Source: Stratiolaelaps scimitus
Taxonomy: Eukaryota; Arthropoda; Arachnida; Mesostigmata; Laelapidae
Length of the DNA: 64,000 bases
Assembly: GCA_019614645.1 (NCBI GenBank)
Contig: JABWDB010000018.1
Location: 6,224,501 to 6,288,500, forward strand
Direction of reading: 5' to 3'
A program made the position numbers and the translations under genes. Every line of letters starts with the position of its first letter. Position 1 is the stretch's first letter. Below the pieces are notes generated by a model. The model ran no database searches. It was not told the DNA's origin and saw only the letters and a program-made list of their open reading frames with translations. Positions 48,889 to 59,660 of the stretch are shown piece by piece.

Positions 48889-49944
48889 GTGTTACAGCTC
48901 AGTGATAGGCTAACGGCGCCCAGCTATAAAAATATCCAGAGGAACAGACTCGTCCTTGGCGAGCTGCCAGCTAACTCAGTATCTATCATCCTCGAGCAGG
49001 TCAAAGCGAACCTTCACGGACATGAACCCAAACCACGTGTAATGACAACTGCCGACGCGATGATATTCGATAAGATGACTCTGTTCGAAGTGAAGCCACG
49101 TCGAAACTTATCGTTCAAAGTCGCAGCGCTTCGTGAACGTATAATACAATTATCGACAGCACCTGAATCTTCTCCTGTGGCCACTGTCGACTCGTCCCGA
49201 TTCGATCGGATTGAAGGGGTATGACACGATCCAGCGGCCACCCGCGGGCGACGAGGCGGTATACCGTGCCCATTTCGTGAATATTGGTTGACCAACGCTG
49301 GTATACGACACTCGCTGGTCTCAAATCACTGTTGTACTGAAATGTTTTCAGCGAGGTGATGTTGCCTACATACGACATGCTGTGTCTGAGCTGTACATTT
49401 CAAGCCAACATTGAAATAATGATCGAAACGCCGCACCGCTAAAACCGGTCTATCTGCTCTCATCATATGGCTCAGATACGACTATGGATATCTATTGATG
49501 ATCATCATCTATTGATGATGGTAGATTACCGACGAAAGCGGTACCGTGGACGTTAAATGTTGGCTGAGAGTCAGCCCGAAAAAGTTTATTTAGATTACCG
49601 ACATCAACAAACACGGGAAGCACCCGAGTATGGGTATGATATTGCATTAGCCCGCCCCCTTTTCAAATGGCAGCTCCAATAGTGAAATTAAACAAATACT
49701 CAGCCCGGTCCAGAAGAGCCGAACGCGGAGACGGCGCTAACTATGCGTGGCTACGCAGAAAACCGATGTGGAGGAATCCTTTCCCGATAAACCCCACCCC
49801 CCGTCCGCCTCCCAAGCTGATAACGGTGTCAGTCGACACCTGCCGCAAATAAGAAACACATCGGTCGGGGAATCCGAATGGAACGACGTCAAATGCAGCA
49901 CAACACTGAAAGGACAACAGGGACTGGGCGGTTTGCGATGCTAG
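48889..49944 (+). CDS. Candidate two-exon coding block, unknown protein
   Basis: Two open blocks are compatible in phase: about 48901-49218 (after acceptor TTACAGCTCAG, ending GAAGGG|GTATGA) and 49759-49944 (after acceptor GGCTACGCAG, ending TAG). The first encodes LVLGELPANSVSIILEQVKA, then KPRVMTTADAMIFDKMTLFE and ALRERIIQL; the second encodes KTDVEESFPDKPHPPSASQ and ends GGLRC. Acidic, Ser/Pro-rich composition and clean splice sites suggest coding, but a phase match has a one-in-three chance and no domain is recognised. No start codon was assigned. The 5' part may share the promoter at 46302. Confidence 0.35.
49545..49592 (+). repeat. SINE family B tail
   Basis: TACCGTGGACGTTAAATGTTGGCTGAGAGTCAGCCCGAAAAAG, matching the 3' end of the copies at 50697 and 58671. 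Confidence 0.65.
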
Positions 49945-50043
49945 ATTTGTTGTTTATTTTTCTCTTTAGTATTTTTACACGACGCATGAACACACCATTG
50001 CATTGGGTCTCCTTCTAGATCTGCGAGCACGACACAAAAATCG

Positions 50044-50064
50044 TATATATATATATATATATAT
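50044..50064. repeat. (TA)n microsatellite
   Basis: About 10 TA units. Confidence 0.9.
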
Positions 50065-50696
50065 GGTAGACAGGTTTCCTATTGGCTTGCTTGATAGCTG
50101 CTTTTGTTGTTGTTGTTGCTGCTGTTGTTGTTACTATTGTCGTCTTTATCGTCGTCGTTGTTATCAGTATGTATATCTATGTGTCTGAATCCCTTATTTC
50201 CACAGGACATTTCTCCCCCGGACCTTCCTTGGTACGTGCGCAGTGCTCATTTATGAACTCTCCCAGCGCCATTAGAATAGTGATTATCGTCATCATCACC
50301 ATCATCACTCCACATCACTTCACATCATTATTAATTGTGGTAAGAAGGAATGGCCGTCGGCTCCCATTGGTGTGATGCTACTAAGCCGGTACTCTCACGC
50401 TCATAGTGAGAAGGTTTCCGATCTCAAAATAAGATCCCATTTCACATCTGATTCTAAGCGCACTCGGTTTATCTAATTTTTTTTGTCTTTCTTTCCTATA
50501 TACGTGTTACTCTCAACTAGCCTCAGTCTACTTGACTCCGGTGTAGAGCCCACCTCTAAGACCACTCCTAGGTCTAACGAGCGAGCCAGAGACGCCGATC
50601 CTCAACGTGTCTTTTGGGGGACTACTCATAGACTCATTCCGTCGCTGTTCGCCCTTGTAGCCTCCGCACTCTACCGGACATTAGCACTTGTCGAGC

Positions 50697-50872
50697 CCGG
50701 TAGTTTGGTGGTGGTGCATTCGTGTGCGCCTTGCAACCGGAGGATACGTAGGTGCACGGTTCGATTCCCACCGTTGCACATTTGCGTTCAGGTGTTCGTC
50801 TTACGAAGCAATGCGAAAAAGCATTTCCGTGGACATTAAATGTTAGCTGAGAGTCAGCCGGAAAGAAAAAAA
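50697..50872 (+). repeat. SINE family B, full copy 1
   Basis: A tRNA-like head (TTTGGTGGTGGTGCATTCG as A-box region) with an exact B box GGTTCGATTCC (50758-50768), then CACCGTTGCACATTTGCGTT, a linker and the tail CCGTGGACATTAAATGTTAGCTGAGAGTCAGCCGGAAAG. The second full copy at 58671-58848 shares every block. Confidence 0.75.
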
Positions 50873-51934
50873 GAAAAGATATTGGCACTCGTTGTTGCTA
50901 GCTGCAAGTTGTTCGTTTGGCTGACCGCACACCCGCCAGTGCCATTGCGCCCCGTTGATTTGACGCATGGCATCCAGATTCGACTGTACAACCCACTTAG
51001 ATAATCATCAATGACTCGCGAATTACATCATGATCCTTGCCGGTGCAGGCTTCGTCCGTTGTGCAACTCTCTGAAAATTCACATCGAGAATGTGCATTAG
51101 TGGAGTCTAAATATTCAACATAGATATACAAGCTTAGCAGTTGAGCACCGATCGAGAAGAATGGTTAGCCGGTTGCAAACGACTTGAATGCCACACCTTG
51201 ACCACCTTGCTTCGAGGTGTATGCTGAATGATACCGAGTGTATCTATCGCTCAGCCTACATCGAGACACTCCCGACCAGCTTTTGGTTGAGTTGCATTTA
51301 GTAGCACTCGATATTAAAGCTGTTTCTAAAATCAAATGTTTTGCTTTGTGTTGCATTCCCTATGCTCGCTAATTCACCCGACGTTTCACATTGTACGCTA
51401 CCAGCAGATGAGACGGGTGTCTCGGGTGCAAGAACGAGCACAGTAGGTAATGGCGGTATACGGCGCCATCTGGCCATTCTTATTATCTGTGAAAAACGAC
51501 ACCAAAAGGAAGTCGTAGCCATGCCATGTGTGCCAACATATCCTCGCATGTCTCAGAGAGCTGGACGCCCCTCCAGGTCGAAGACGAGACAGTCGGCAAG
51601 ATAACCTCGGGCCTTCGTTCAATGCCTATACACTCTGGCGCCATGGAGCGATCTAATAATAAGTGGAAATGAGATCGTCGCCGACATCGACTGCAAGCTG
51701 AGCTACGCCACAGCGTCGCACGCAAGCAGATGTTAACTTTTCTCTCTGTATTTTCCTTTACAGAAAAGAGATGCTACTCTTGCTGCTATTGTTACTGGCA
51801 TCGGTGATCTCCTCCAGGGAGTGAGAGAGAGACAGTGCGAGAGAGAGAGAGGTACAAATAATACTCTCACGTCAGCTCTACGGGGTTATCTACAAGACGA
51901 ATCAATACTCAGCGGTTTACTGTTAGAATCTAGC

Positions 51935-51940
51935 TTTAAT
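51935..51940 (-). terminator. Possible poly(A) signal of the inotocin-type gene
   Basis: ATTAAA on the minus strand, about 270 bp past the predicted TGA. It is a variant hexamer, so support is weak. Confidence 0.3.
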
Positions 51941-52208
51941 CTGATGTATTATTCTGCGTGAGATATTTATAATCAGATTCGAACGCCACTAATCAGAATG
52001 GAATGAAGGACGTTCGAGTGATGCCAGCGCACGAACTGATTTGTGCGTCGGTGGGTAGGAGTCCAAAGATGGCAAGCAATCCGCGCAGTTTTGAAGCGGT
52101 TCCCATGAAAACCATTTTCGTCACTATTTCTACATTTCTAAATTGAACAATGTTAACGAACAGCGTAAATGTGACAGAGTCCTGAATTCATACGACGACC
52201 TAACACGT

Positions 52209-53699
52209 TCAACCGATCCGGTAGAGAGCAGGCAATAATAGATAGAAATTGAGATTTTCTCCACACGAGTCTGTGGGGTATAGCTGGATTGATGTGGAAC
52301 TGTTGTAGTATAGGCGCTTTTATATATAGCAGTATAGGTGAAACATTCCACTAACAATGATGGCAATTAATTATTCGGAGAAAGCAATCAATCAATCGGG
52401 TGATATATGTATATATGTAGTTTTCCTGACGACTCTAATATTGTTATAAGTTTGTGTTTATGTGCGATCGGTCGATCACAGACCCAGAGCTCGTTGATTG
52501 ATCAGAGTTTTGATCAGTGTTCTCTCTCACCTGAGGTACAGCAGAGCCTGTTGAGCGCACAGTGGCCTTTATTTTCGGGGCCACAGCGTGCGCCGGCATT
52601 GGTGCAAGGCTTTAATTTAAGTGCCTCTCGCTTACACGACCTTAAGTGCGGGTTATCGCCAGAGTCAATTAGACAGCTTTCGGAATTACAGCAGATATTT
52701 GGTCCGAAGCATTGACCACTCGATCCGGGTCCACACGGCGGGCACTGTGAATACTACATAAACGTTACCACCAAACACACAATAGAGGCTATCACAATAT
52801 CAAAGCAAAAATCACTCCCTTGTACTCGTGTACAAACACGTGTACTATTGGTTGAGACACGCTCGCTTGTCACGCTGCTAGCTAACAAACACCCTGTCTC
52901 AAACAAATAGTGACGTGTTTTTTTCATTTGTTATTTGTAAAAGCAATGTCGCGTTGGTCCAGAATTGAATCCGATGAGGGGATACTCTCAAAAGCACATC
53001 AGAACAAAAGAAAAATACATCATTATCGGTAGATTGCAACGGTATTGATTTCGAGAGAAGCTACCTATATGTAGATATGCTGACGCAACACCAGCAACTG
53101 CACCAGCATCCACTATCAATATATAAACAGTGGTGGTTTATTAAAATTGAGTCTTATATAGAGGCATGCTCATATTTCATATGATTGTACGTCTTAAACT
53201 ATACGGTAATTAGATAAGCAGAAGCAGAAGAAACAGACTAGATTGATTAGCACATCTGCTACCTGCTCAATTAGATACGTTCGTTCTCCCGATTGGAGGC
53301 AGCAGAGAGCTTCAAATGTAAATATATGCATTTATCCATCACTGATGATTTTGCAGCGAGTGGTGGCACTTTGTCCTCTTAGCGCACGCGTACAATCTTC
53401 ATCCAAACGGCTTACTCCTGTGGAACTGGCAGCGGATGATGGTCTTGCTGGTGTCTGACGGCAGCTTTTAGCAGCGACGAACGAATATCCGAACAGCAAT
53501 TAGCGTAACGGCATATTGTTATTTACGTATCTAATCTCATCTCATTTCTGTTCGATTTTCTCACCTTACGGAAGTCGTTTGAGAACTGCACGAGACCGAA
53601 TCCAGGATCGGCACGTTTGCCACCGACAGGACAATTGGTGATGAAGCACGTCAGGCCTAGGCCGACAACGTTTGCCAGCACGAGCGCGTGAAGCTTCAT
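52209..53699 (-). CDS. Oxytocin/vasopressin-superfamily (inotocin-type) neuropeptide-neurophysin precursor
   Basis: Three minus-strand exons join in phase: 53699-53565, 52744-52531 and 52270-52209, coding about 135 aa. Exon 1 starts MKLHALVLANVVGLGLT, a signal peptide, directly followed by CFITNCPVG and GKR: the two-cysteine six-residue ring, a Gly amide donor and a dibasic cleavage site. It runs on to NDFRK. Exon 2 is neurophysin: CPPCGPGSSGQCFGPNICC, then SCLIDSGDNPHLRSCKREAL, PCTNAGARCGPENKGHC and RLCC, 12 cysteines in the family spacing. Exon 3 adds SDSCGENLNFY and a Leu-rich end, giving the 13th cysteine; the usual 14th is absent, so exon 3 is the least certain. In the family the cleaved, amidated nonapeptide is secreted and acts on a GPCR, while neurophysin carries it through the secretory granule. 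The opposite-strand frame at 52407-52715 is its shadow. Confidence 0.9.
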
Positions 53700-53927
53700 A
53701 TTAACAGCAACGTTGGCACAATAGGCCTTCCAATCAAGAAGCAATACCGAGGACGAGCAAGACGGCCTTATGGCCACCCAGGCCTTCTCAAATTTGCCTT
53801 TGTAAATGACAGCCGTTCAACAGGTTTGGGCGAATATCACACAGCTTGGACCTTACCAGCTACGAGTTCACTCCAAGGTCCTTGGTGGTCGACAGCGTCT
53901 GCGGTCGCTGCCGCAAAGATGCTGGAC

Positions 53928-53935
53928 CTTATATA
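53928..53935 (-). promoter_or_regulatory. TATA box of the inotocin-type gene
   Basis: TATATAAG on the minus strand, preceded by GGGGGGCGG, about 230 bp before the ATG. A start about 30 bp downstream (near 53903) would give a 5' UTR of about 200 nt without an intron. Its position and orientation fit the coding model. Confidence 0.6.
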
Positions 53936-54069
53936 CCGCCCCCCAACTGCCGGCACGCATAGAGTCCCAGGTGTGGACACCGTCTGATGTGAGCAGCCCC
54001 TCTGAGGAGTGCAACTCAACAACCTAATGGAACAAGTTAGTCTCTCGGAGACATAGGTCACACATGCTC

Positions 54070-56311
54070 ACAGGGACGCACCCACCCACACACATCCACA
54101 AACACGGCCGTCAGTCGTACCCCAGTCGTACTATATGGGGTGCGATGGGCGGAAATGTTTCGTCTGCGAAATTGAAGAGTCGGACCTCGATCGTATGACG
54201 TCCAACTTGCCCACCAGTTTCTTTGCACTCGTTGTGCTAAAAACCAATTTATCTCCCGCTGGGCTCAGAAATTCCACTTCGCGTCGAAATGTAAAGCCTA
54301 GTGATCTTTCATAGCCTCTCAACGTCGCCTTCTGATATCGATGTTTACGAATGTTGGAAGATATCCTTTGAAAGCGTGTCGCTCTCCACCTCGTAGGGCA
54401 ACGGCCAGAGAATGACAAATCGAAAAACGGCGAACAATTTGATCGGCAGTTGTCACTCCCTGATCTTCCTCGCCCATCTGCTGGTACAGTACATCCTGTG
54501 TCAAGGCATTAGGAGAGCTGTCCAGTGCGGTAAGATCATGGATCACGAGCGGCGGGCAGCTGGGGGAGGCCAAGCCCCTAGCCAAGCCCCCCCAACCACT
54601 TTAAGGGTTTAATTCGCCCTAATTAACTTACTATTATTGTGCGTGGGCGAGCAGTCACGTAGAGAGGTGAGAGCGTCGGCGTCACCACATGAAAGTGACA
54701 TCCGCGTCGGTGTCAACTTCAAGTGAACACGTGTTGGAGATACTCTACACTAAAGTATCAGCGCACGACCAATGTTCACGAGAGCCAAGTCCAGACAACT
54801 TATACGTACATATATAACACAGAGTCGACTGTTGGCTCTATAGTAGTCAGACCAGCCTAAGCATAACGTTCATCATCGTCATAAATCCGTGCGGGATGGC
54901 ACCTTTGCTTCCGGCTCAGACGATCTTTGTTTGAGTCATGTTCACCTACCGGCAACCTCTTATACCTAAGGGAGCAGATCTATGTAAAACTGAATTGGTT
55001 GTACGCATGCACTGCATTAACACACATTGCGTACGAGTGCGAATACGACCTGAGATGCTTCTCGGCGCAGCCATTATTTCAGCCCATTATGTCTGTCTAT
55101 TCGCGATGCGGAATTGGCAACGCGTCCTGCCTGCGACCGGTCACACACGAGGACGTCGAGTTCGTGTCATCGAATTCGGCGATGTCTCCTCTGGGGCATA
55201 AATAACACAGCGCAACAATAACTGTCCATTTAGCTTGTGCACGATGTGGGCTTTCGGTTTGGCTTTCGAGCCAATCTGTTGATTGGCGCTGAACGAAGGT
55301 CAAATGAGAAGAACGCACGAACGAAATAAAAACACTGCCGGGTATCATGATTTTTTTTCTTGTTTTTTTTGTCTCCCACTGCTGCGCTGCTGGCCACGAC
55401 GCCATGCTTTGGTATCACGTGTCCAAATCTATCGTTTTCAATTGCTTTCCTTTTCTCCAAGGCATAAGAAAGGAACGAGGGAGGAGCTCCGACCCAATGT
55501 CTTGTTATTCAATTCAATTTCAATTCAAAAACACCTTTATTAACAAAAGGGAGGTATACATTTGATGTACAAACAATTTGTTAGTGCATAGTATATGCAT
55601 TCGTGTGTCTCGGAAAGAAAATATATCGTTGATTCTTTCGGTTCTGGCGATTTGTACTGATGACACAGTACACAGTCCACTCCGCAGATTATTTTTTCTG
55701 ACATTAAAATATTTATAATATCCGTCATTATATTAGACATTAAAATATTTATAATTATCTGCCGTTTGTGATAGTTATTTTGGTATAATGATTACATAGG
55801 CTTTCGGGTGGTGCGTGCTGACGAGCAAAGTACAAGAGCGTTAGTTATAGGAAGTGCCGCGATCGTTTCTCCACTCACTGTTGCCGGCTCTGTGCACATC
55901 CAACATTATCTGTTGCACAACCCGTCTGTTTATCAGTCTGTATATTTCCAGATATCTGTTGAACGAACGCAAGACGAGATCGACTATGTTAAAAAATGAT
56001 TGCGCCATCATCACAGAAGACATAAACCACCCCATAAACCATTTCTGTTATTAATAGACAGCTGCTTATTACAGTCAGCTCAATCAGATAGTGACGAGAA
56101 GTTGCAAGGTCACGCTAGAAACCGGTGGATCCAGGAGATGAAATCGGCCACGAATCGATTAGGGATTCCTGGAAGACGCCAAACTTCACTTTTGCTCAGG
56201 CAACACCACTTTTTCGATAAAAGTAGTAGTAGTAATAGTAGTATCATAACACTGTCGCGGCACTGTCATACAGCTGCAGGACTCAGCTATCGATTATCTA
56301 CGACACTACTT
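54070..56311. other. Intergenic stretch, no supported gene
   Basis: Several 90-110-codon frames on both strands lack splice sites or recognisable domains. A poly(T) tract lies near 55352. Confidence 0.4.
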
Positions 56312-56447
56312 TAGGGTGTCCCAAAAGTAGTTTCAAGGCAGTTGCGTAAAAAAGTAGTCTACACGACCCGGCTCGACTCTATCACGAGCAACATTCTGTA
56401 AAGCTAATTGTTTCCCCACTGTACAACACGTTTTGGGTCGCCCTGTA
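56312..56447. mobile_element. Short MITE with CAGGG/CCCTG-type ends
   Basis: The left end TAGGGTGTCCCAAAAGTAG pairs with the right end CGTTTTGGGTCGCCCTGTA over about 15 bp with a few mismatches. TA flanks both sides. The ends resemble those of the element at 33674-34232. Confidence 0.6.
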
Positions 56448-58670
56448 CGAGCGGGACGATTCAACGCGGGCCCTGACCGATGAGGTTTTCTACGTCTGTC
56501 TGTCGACTATCATATCTTTGACCACTTACGATTCGCCGGCGGCCAGTGTCTACAAAGCCCCGTGGCGAATCTGTTAGTGAACGGTCCGTGCTAACAGCTG
56601 ATGGATCAATCGAAATACTCCAACGGGTCGCTGTCATCTAAAGGTAGATTCGCTTGTGTTCCGAAATACCGACGAGGGCCATCGAAACGGTTGGACGGAG
56701 GCGATTTGGAAGCCCTTTATTAACATTGAGTCATTCTTCCATCGAGCCGGATGATGGATCGCTTATGATCCGAAGTTAGAGATGTCGGGAGTGGCAGGCA
56801 CCTTATTGGGACGCGTTGTTGTGTCTAGCGACGCCTAATCATCGGACCGTGTTTACCGAATGACTTCATCCTGTGCACAGGGCAAAAAGTCGGGCTCTAC
56901 GAGAATCATCACTCTAAGCTTTGAATTCCGAAGTGGCAGCCCAAAGTGACACCACTCAACTGATACTTCAGTAAGTTCAAAGCGCTGCCCACCACCGAAA
57001 AGGCAATTTTGTTCCGCGCATGCTTGCTATTCTCAGGACGTATATTATCGTAACCCAAGCAACAATCATGTGTCGAAGCTTTCCCTGCTTTTTTGCTCGA
57101 GTTAGGAACTTTAAGGGCTTGACACTAACTGACGCATTGTGCATTAATTAAAGCACACACAGAGGGAGACTGCCTAATACATTGTACATACGCAGTGACT
57201 TTGTGGAAGCTCATTTTCATAATGCATGCTACGCGACGCATTCTAAGTTGGAAAGTATTGCTTTTGAGAAGAATTTACATACGACGAAATAAACTTGCTT
57301 GACCTTTTTAAGATGTTTAGTAACAGGCTTATTTGTGGATCTCTTTACAGAATGCGTGCCCCGGTTATGGAGGGCGTTGTGCGAGAGACATGCGACAGTT
57401 TTAGTGGGTTTTCAGTGTGGCAGGAATCACAATGTGACCTGGTCGAAGACTAGATCGTGCCATCCTGGAAGATTTCAGGACATAGTTGGACGTTGTCAAA
57501 AGGGTCCGAGGTAGTTTCAGCCCTCTGCTTCGCTGGGTCACTCGCGCGTAGGCTACCGATACGCTGTCATAACATCAATATGATTGCGACTGCTTACAAC
57601 TGAATTCGCGTAGCATCCATATGAATAGCCACATCCTTCCTATGTGACACTCGGTTGAGTTTCGACTGTTGAACAGTTGGACATGGCTCTCTTACACATA
57701 TAGTGCAGCTGAGCAACGGCCGATCAGATCCCGAGTCATCGACACGAAGCTATGTTAGGCCTACTCAGAGTTTGCTACAACATATAAGAGAAAACATACG
57801 AAATAGACCACTACAATAGAGTTATCCTTAGTCGTGAGTATAGTTATGCTTGCGCTGACCTTGTTTTTTGTCCGACGTTGTCTCGAGAAACACCACGTAT
57901 TGCTCGAAAAAAAAGTATGTAAACTAGACCCCATTGCCCCCATATACCTAAGTTGTGCCGATGATATGGCATTTTAAAAATATGACCCCAATTTTAGGCA
58001 CGTCATGGGAATGCTGAATTGTGTGTTCCCTACTAATCAACACTTTCTCGCCACTACCTCAAATGCACGTACACTTAGCACAACAGCTCTTCCACTTGAT
58101 ATTTCATCATCGAGGCATGAAATAAATTGCAATATTGTACATTGGTTTGGGAGCGGCAGGCATATATTTACAGATAAATCCGCCACCCCGTGATTGGCAA
58201 GGCCTGCCTTCGGAAGCCGTCCCGGTAGAATACGCCTCAAAGGATATGTCAGATACGGGATATAAGCCATTGTTACGAAGCAGTTCAGTAAGCAACTAGT
58301 ATAGCTGCCACTAGGAGAGAGTGCATATATAAGCAGCTCATTTTGCCTGTCTCGAATTTATTCCAAATACGCCCCGTAAAGGTCACAAAACAAGCCTACT
58401 AAGGTACTGGGTGATTCGTATTTTTTACGTCAAATACAAACACTCACGTTTTTCGGCCAGATCGGTGCGAGATCCAAAGTTGTCCAATGGTGATCTGATG
58501 CGGGTATGCCTCTGTGCCTCTTTGCTCACGTCTTGAATCACGATCTGACCGGGGGAGGCATTCAGTAGATTAGGCAGTAGTGCGCAGGTAGATTTGTATT
58601 TCGACTACTTGCGGCACTACTACTTAACAAACTGAGACGCCATTCACGCAGCTGGTTGTCGAGCCCTTTG
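56448..58670. other. Intergenic stretch, no gene seen
   Basis: No frame over 80 codons and no repeat family recognised. Confidence 0.4.
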
Positions 58671-58848
58671 CTGGCCAAGTGGTAGTGCATTCGAGTGCTC
58701 CTGTCTTGCAACCCACGGGGGACACATGTAGGCGCACACGCAAGTTGTGCGATACCCATTGTTGCACATTTGCATTTCAAGGGGTCCGTCTCTCTTATGA
58801 AGCAATCGAAAGCACTACCGTGGACATTAAATGTTGCCGGAGAGTCTA
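58671..58848 (+). repeat. SINE family B, full copy 2
   Basis: Matches 50697-50872 in order: GTGGTAGTGCATTCGAGTG, CTTGCAACC, a degenerate B box (GTGCGATACCC), GTTGCACATTTGCATTT and the tail CCGTGGACATTAAATGTTGCCGGAGAGTC. Mutations in the B box suggest it is older than copy 1. Confidence 0.75.
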
Positions 58849-59159
58849 TTAGCTATTCACGCGGCAACGGCACCCGCGGCTTTCACTTCCCTGCACCCGT
58901 GTCCTGTAAATGTGCATGTATGTGTTTGTGTGTGTGTGTGCAATCCATGGTTGTATAGCTAGCAGAAGGACCATGGAAGAACAACAAGGACGTACACAAG
59001 ACGAAAAAGAGCATAGTCAAAGTATACTTACAATTGAACCTTGAAGACCGGTGCTTACGTCCTGCTTTGCTCACAGCGTCGAACGATTAGTTATCTCTAA
59101 ATTCATATTTCACCACAATCTCACTAAGGTAACAAAGAAAAAAAGAGTCACGGGAGTCG

Positions 59160-59660
59160 TTCAGCGGCCGCGCTACGAGTAACCGTCCGAAGGAGATGCT
59201 CGCGTTGCGGGTTATCCAGCCCTTCTGGCTAGTACCCGATATTCCCGTGAGACCGCTCCTGTGTGTTTCTCTACTTCTATCGCTGTCTCACCGAGAAGGG
59301 AGGGACGCGGAGTCCACAGGACCATGTGCAGAGGGCAGGCCAACAGGCCGGGCCGGGAGTCGTGACTCGTCGAGCAACTAGCCGCCCGAACGTTTTGCGC
59401 GGTTGGGCGTGAAGACGCGAACGATGATTTCGTGAACGTTCGGTCACGCTGGGCCTAGCCGGAACGCTGCGCCCCTAGTGTAGGCGGCCCGTGTGGAGCC
59501 ATGCGACCTGCAGCCTCGAGGTGACGGCCGATCTTGCTGGTTAGCTCGCTAGCCAGCAAGCTAAATATCCATACGGCGATTGAACGAACGGGCAACGATC
59601 GCCCAGCTTCTAAGCGCCGTTGGTCGAATTCAACACATGGAAAACATCAAGCAGCACATT
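59160..59660. other. GC-rich block with a near-perfect palindrome
   Basis: A 500-bp GC-rich island in AT-rich surroundings. A hairpin at 59533-59560 reads CTTGCTGGTTAGC / GCTAGCCAGCAAG with one mismatch and a 2-nt loop. An open frame at 59196-59381 is not convincing. It may be a promoter or first exon of a gene whose body I cannot see. Confidence 0.35.

Noticed and set aside
52407..52715. 102-codon + frame that looked like a last exon
   Set aside because: Its reverse strand is the neurophysin exon with 12 correctly spaced cysteines and matching splice phases.
53688..54027. Two overlapping + frames
   Set aside because: They overlap the 5' UTR and promoter of the inotocin-type gene and have no motifs.
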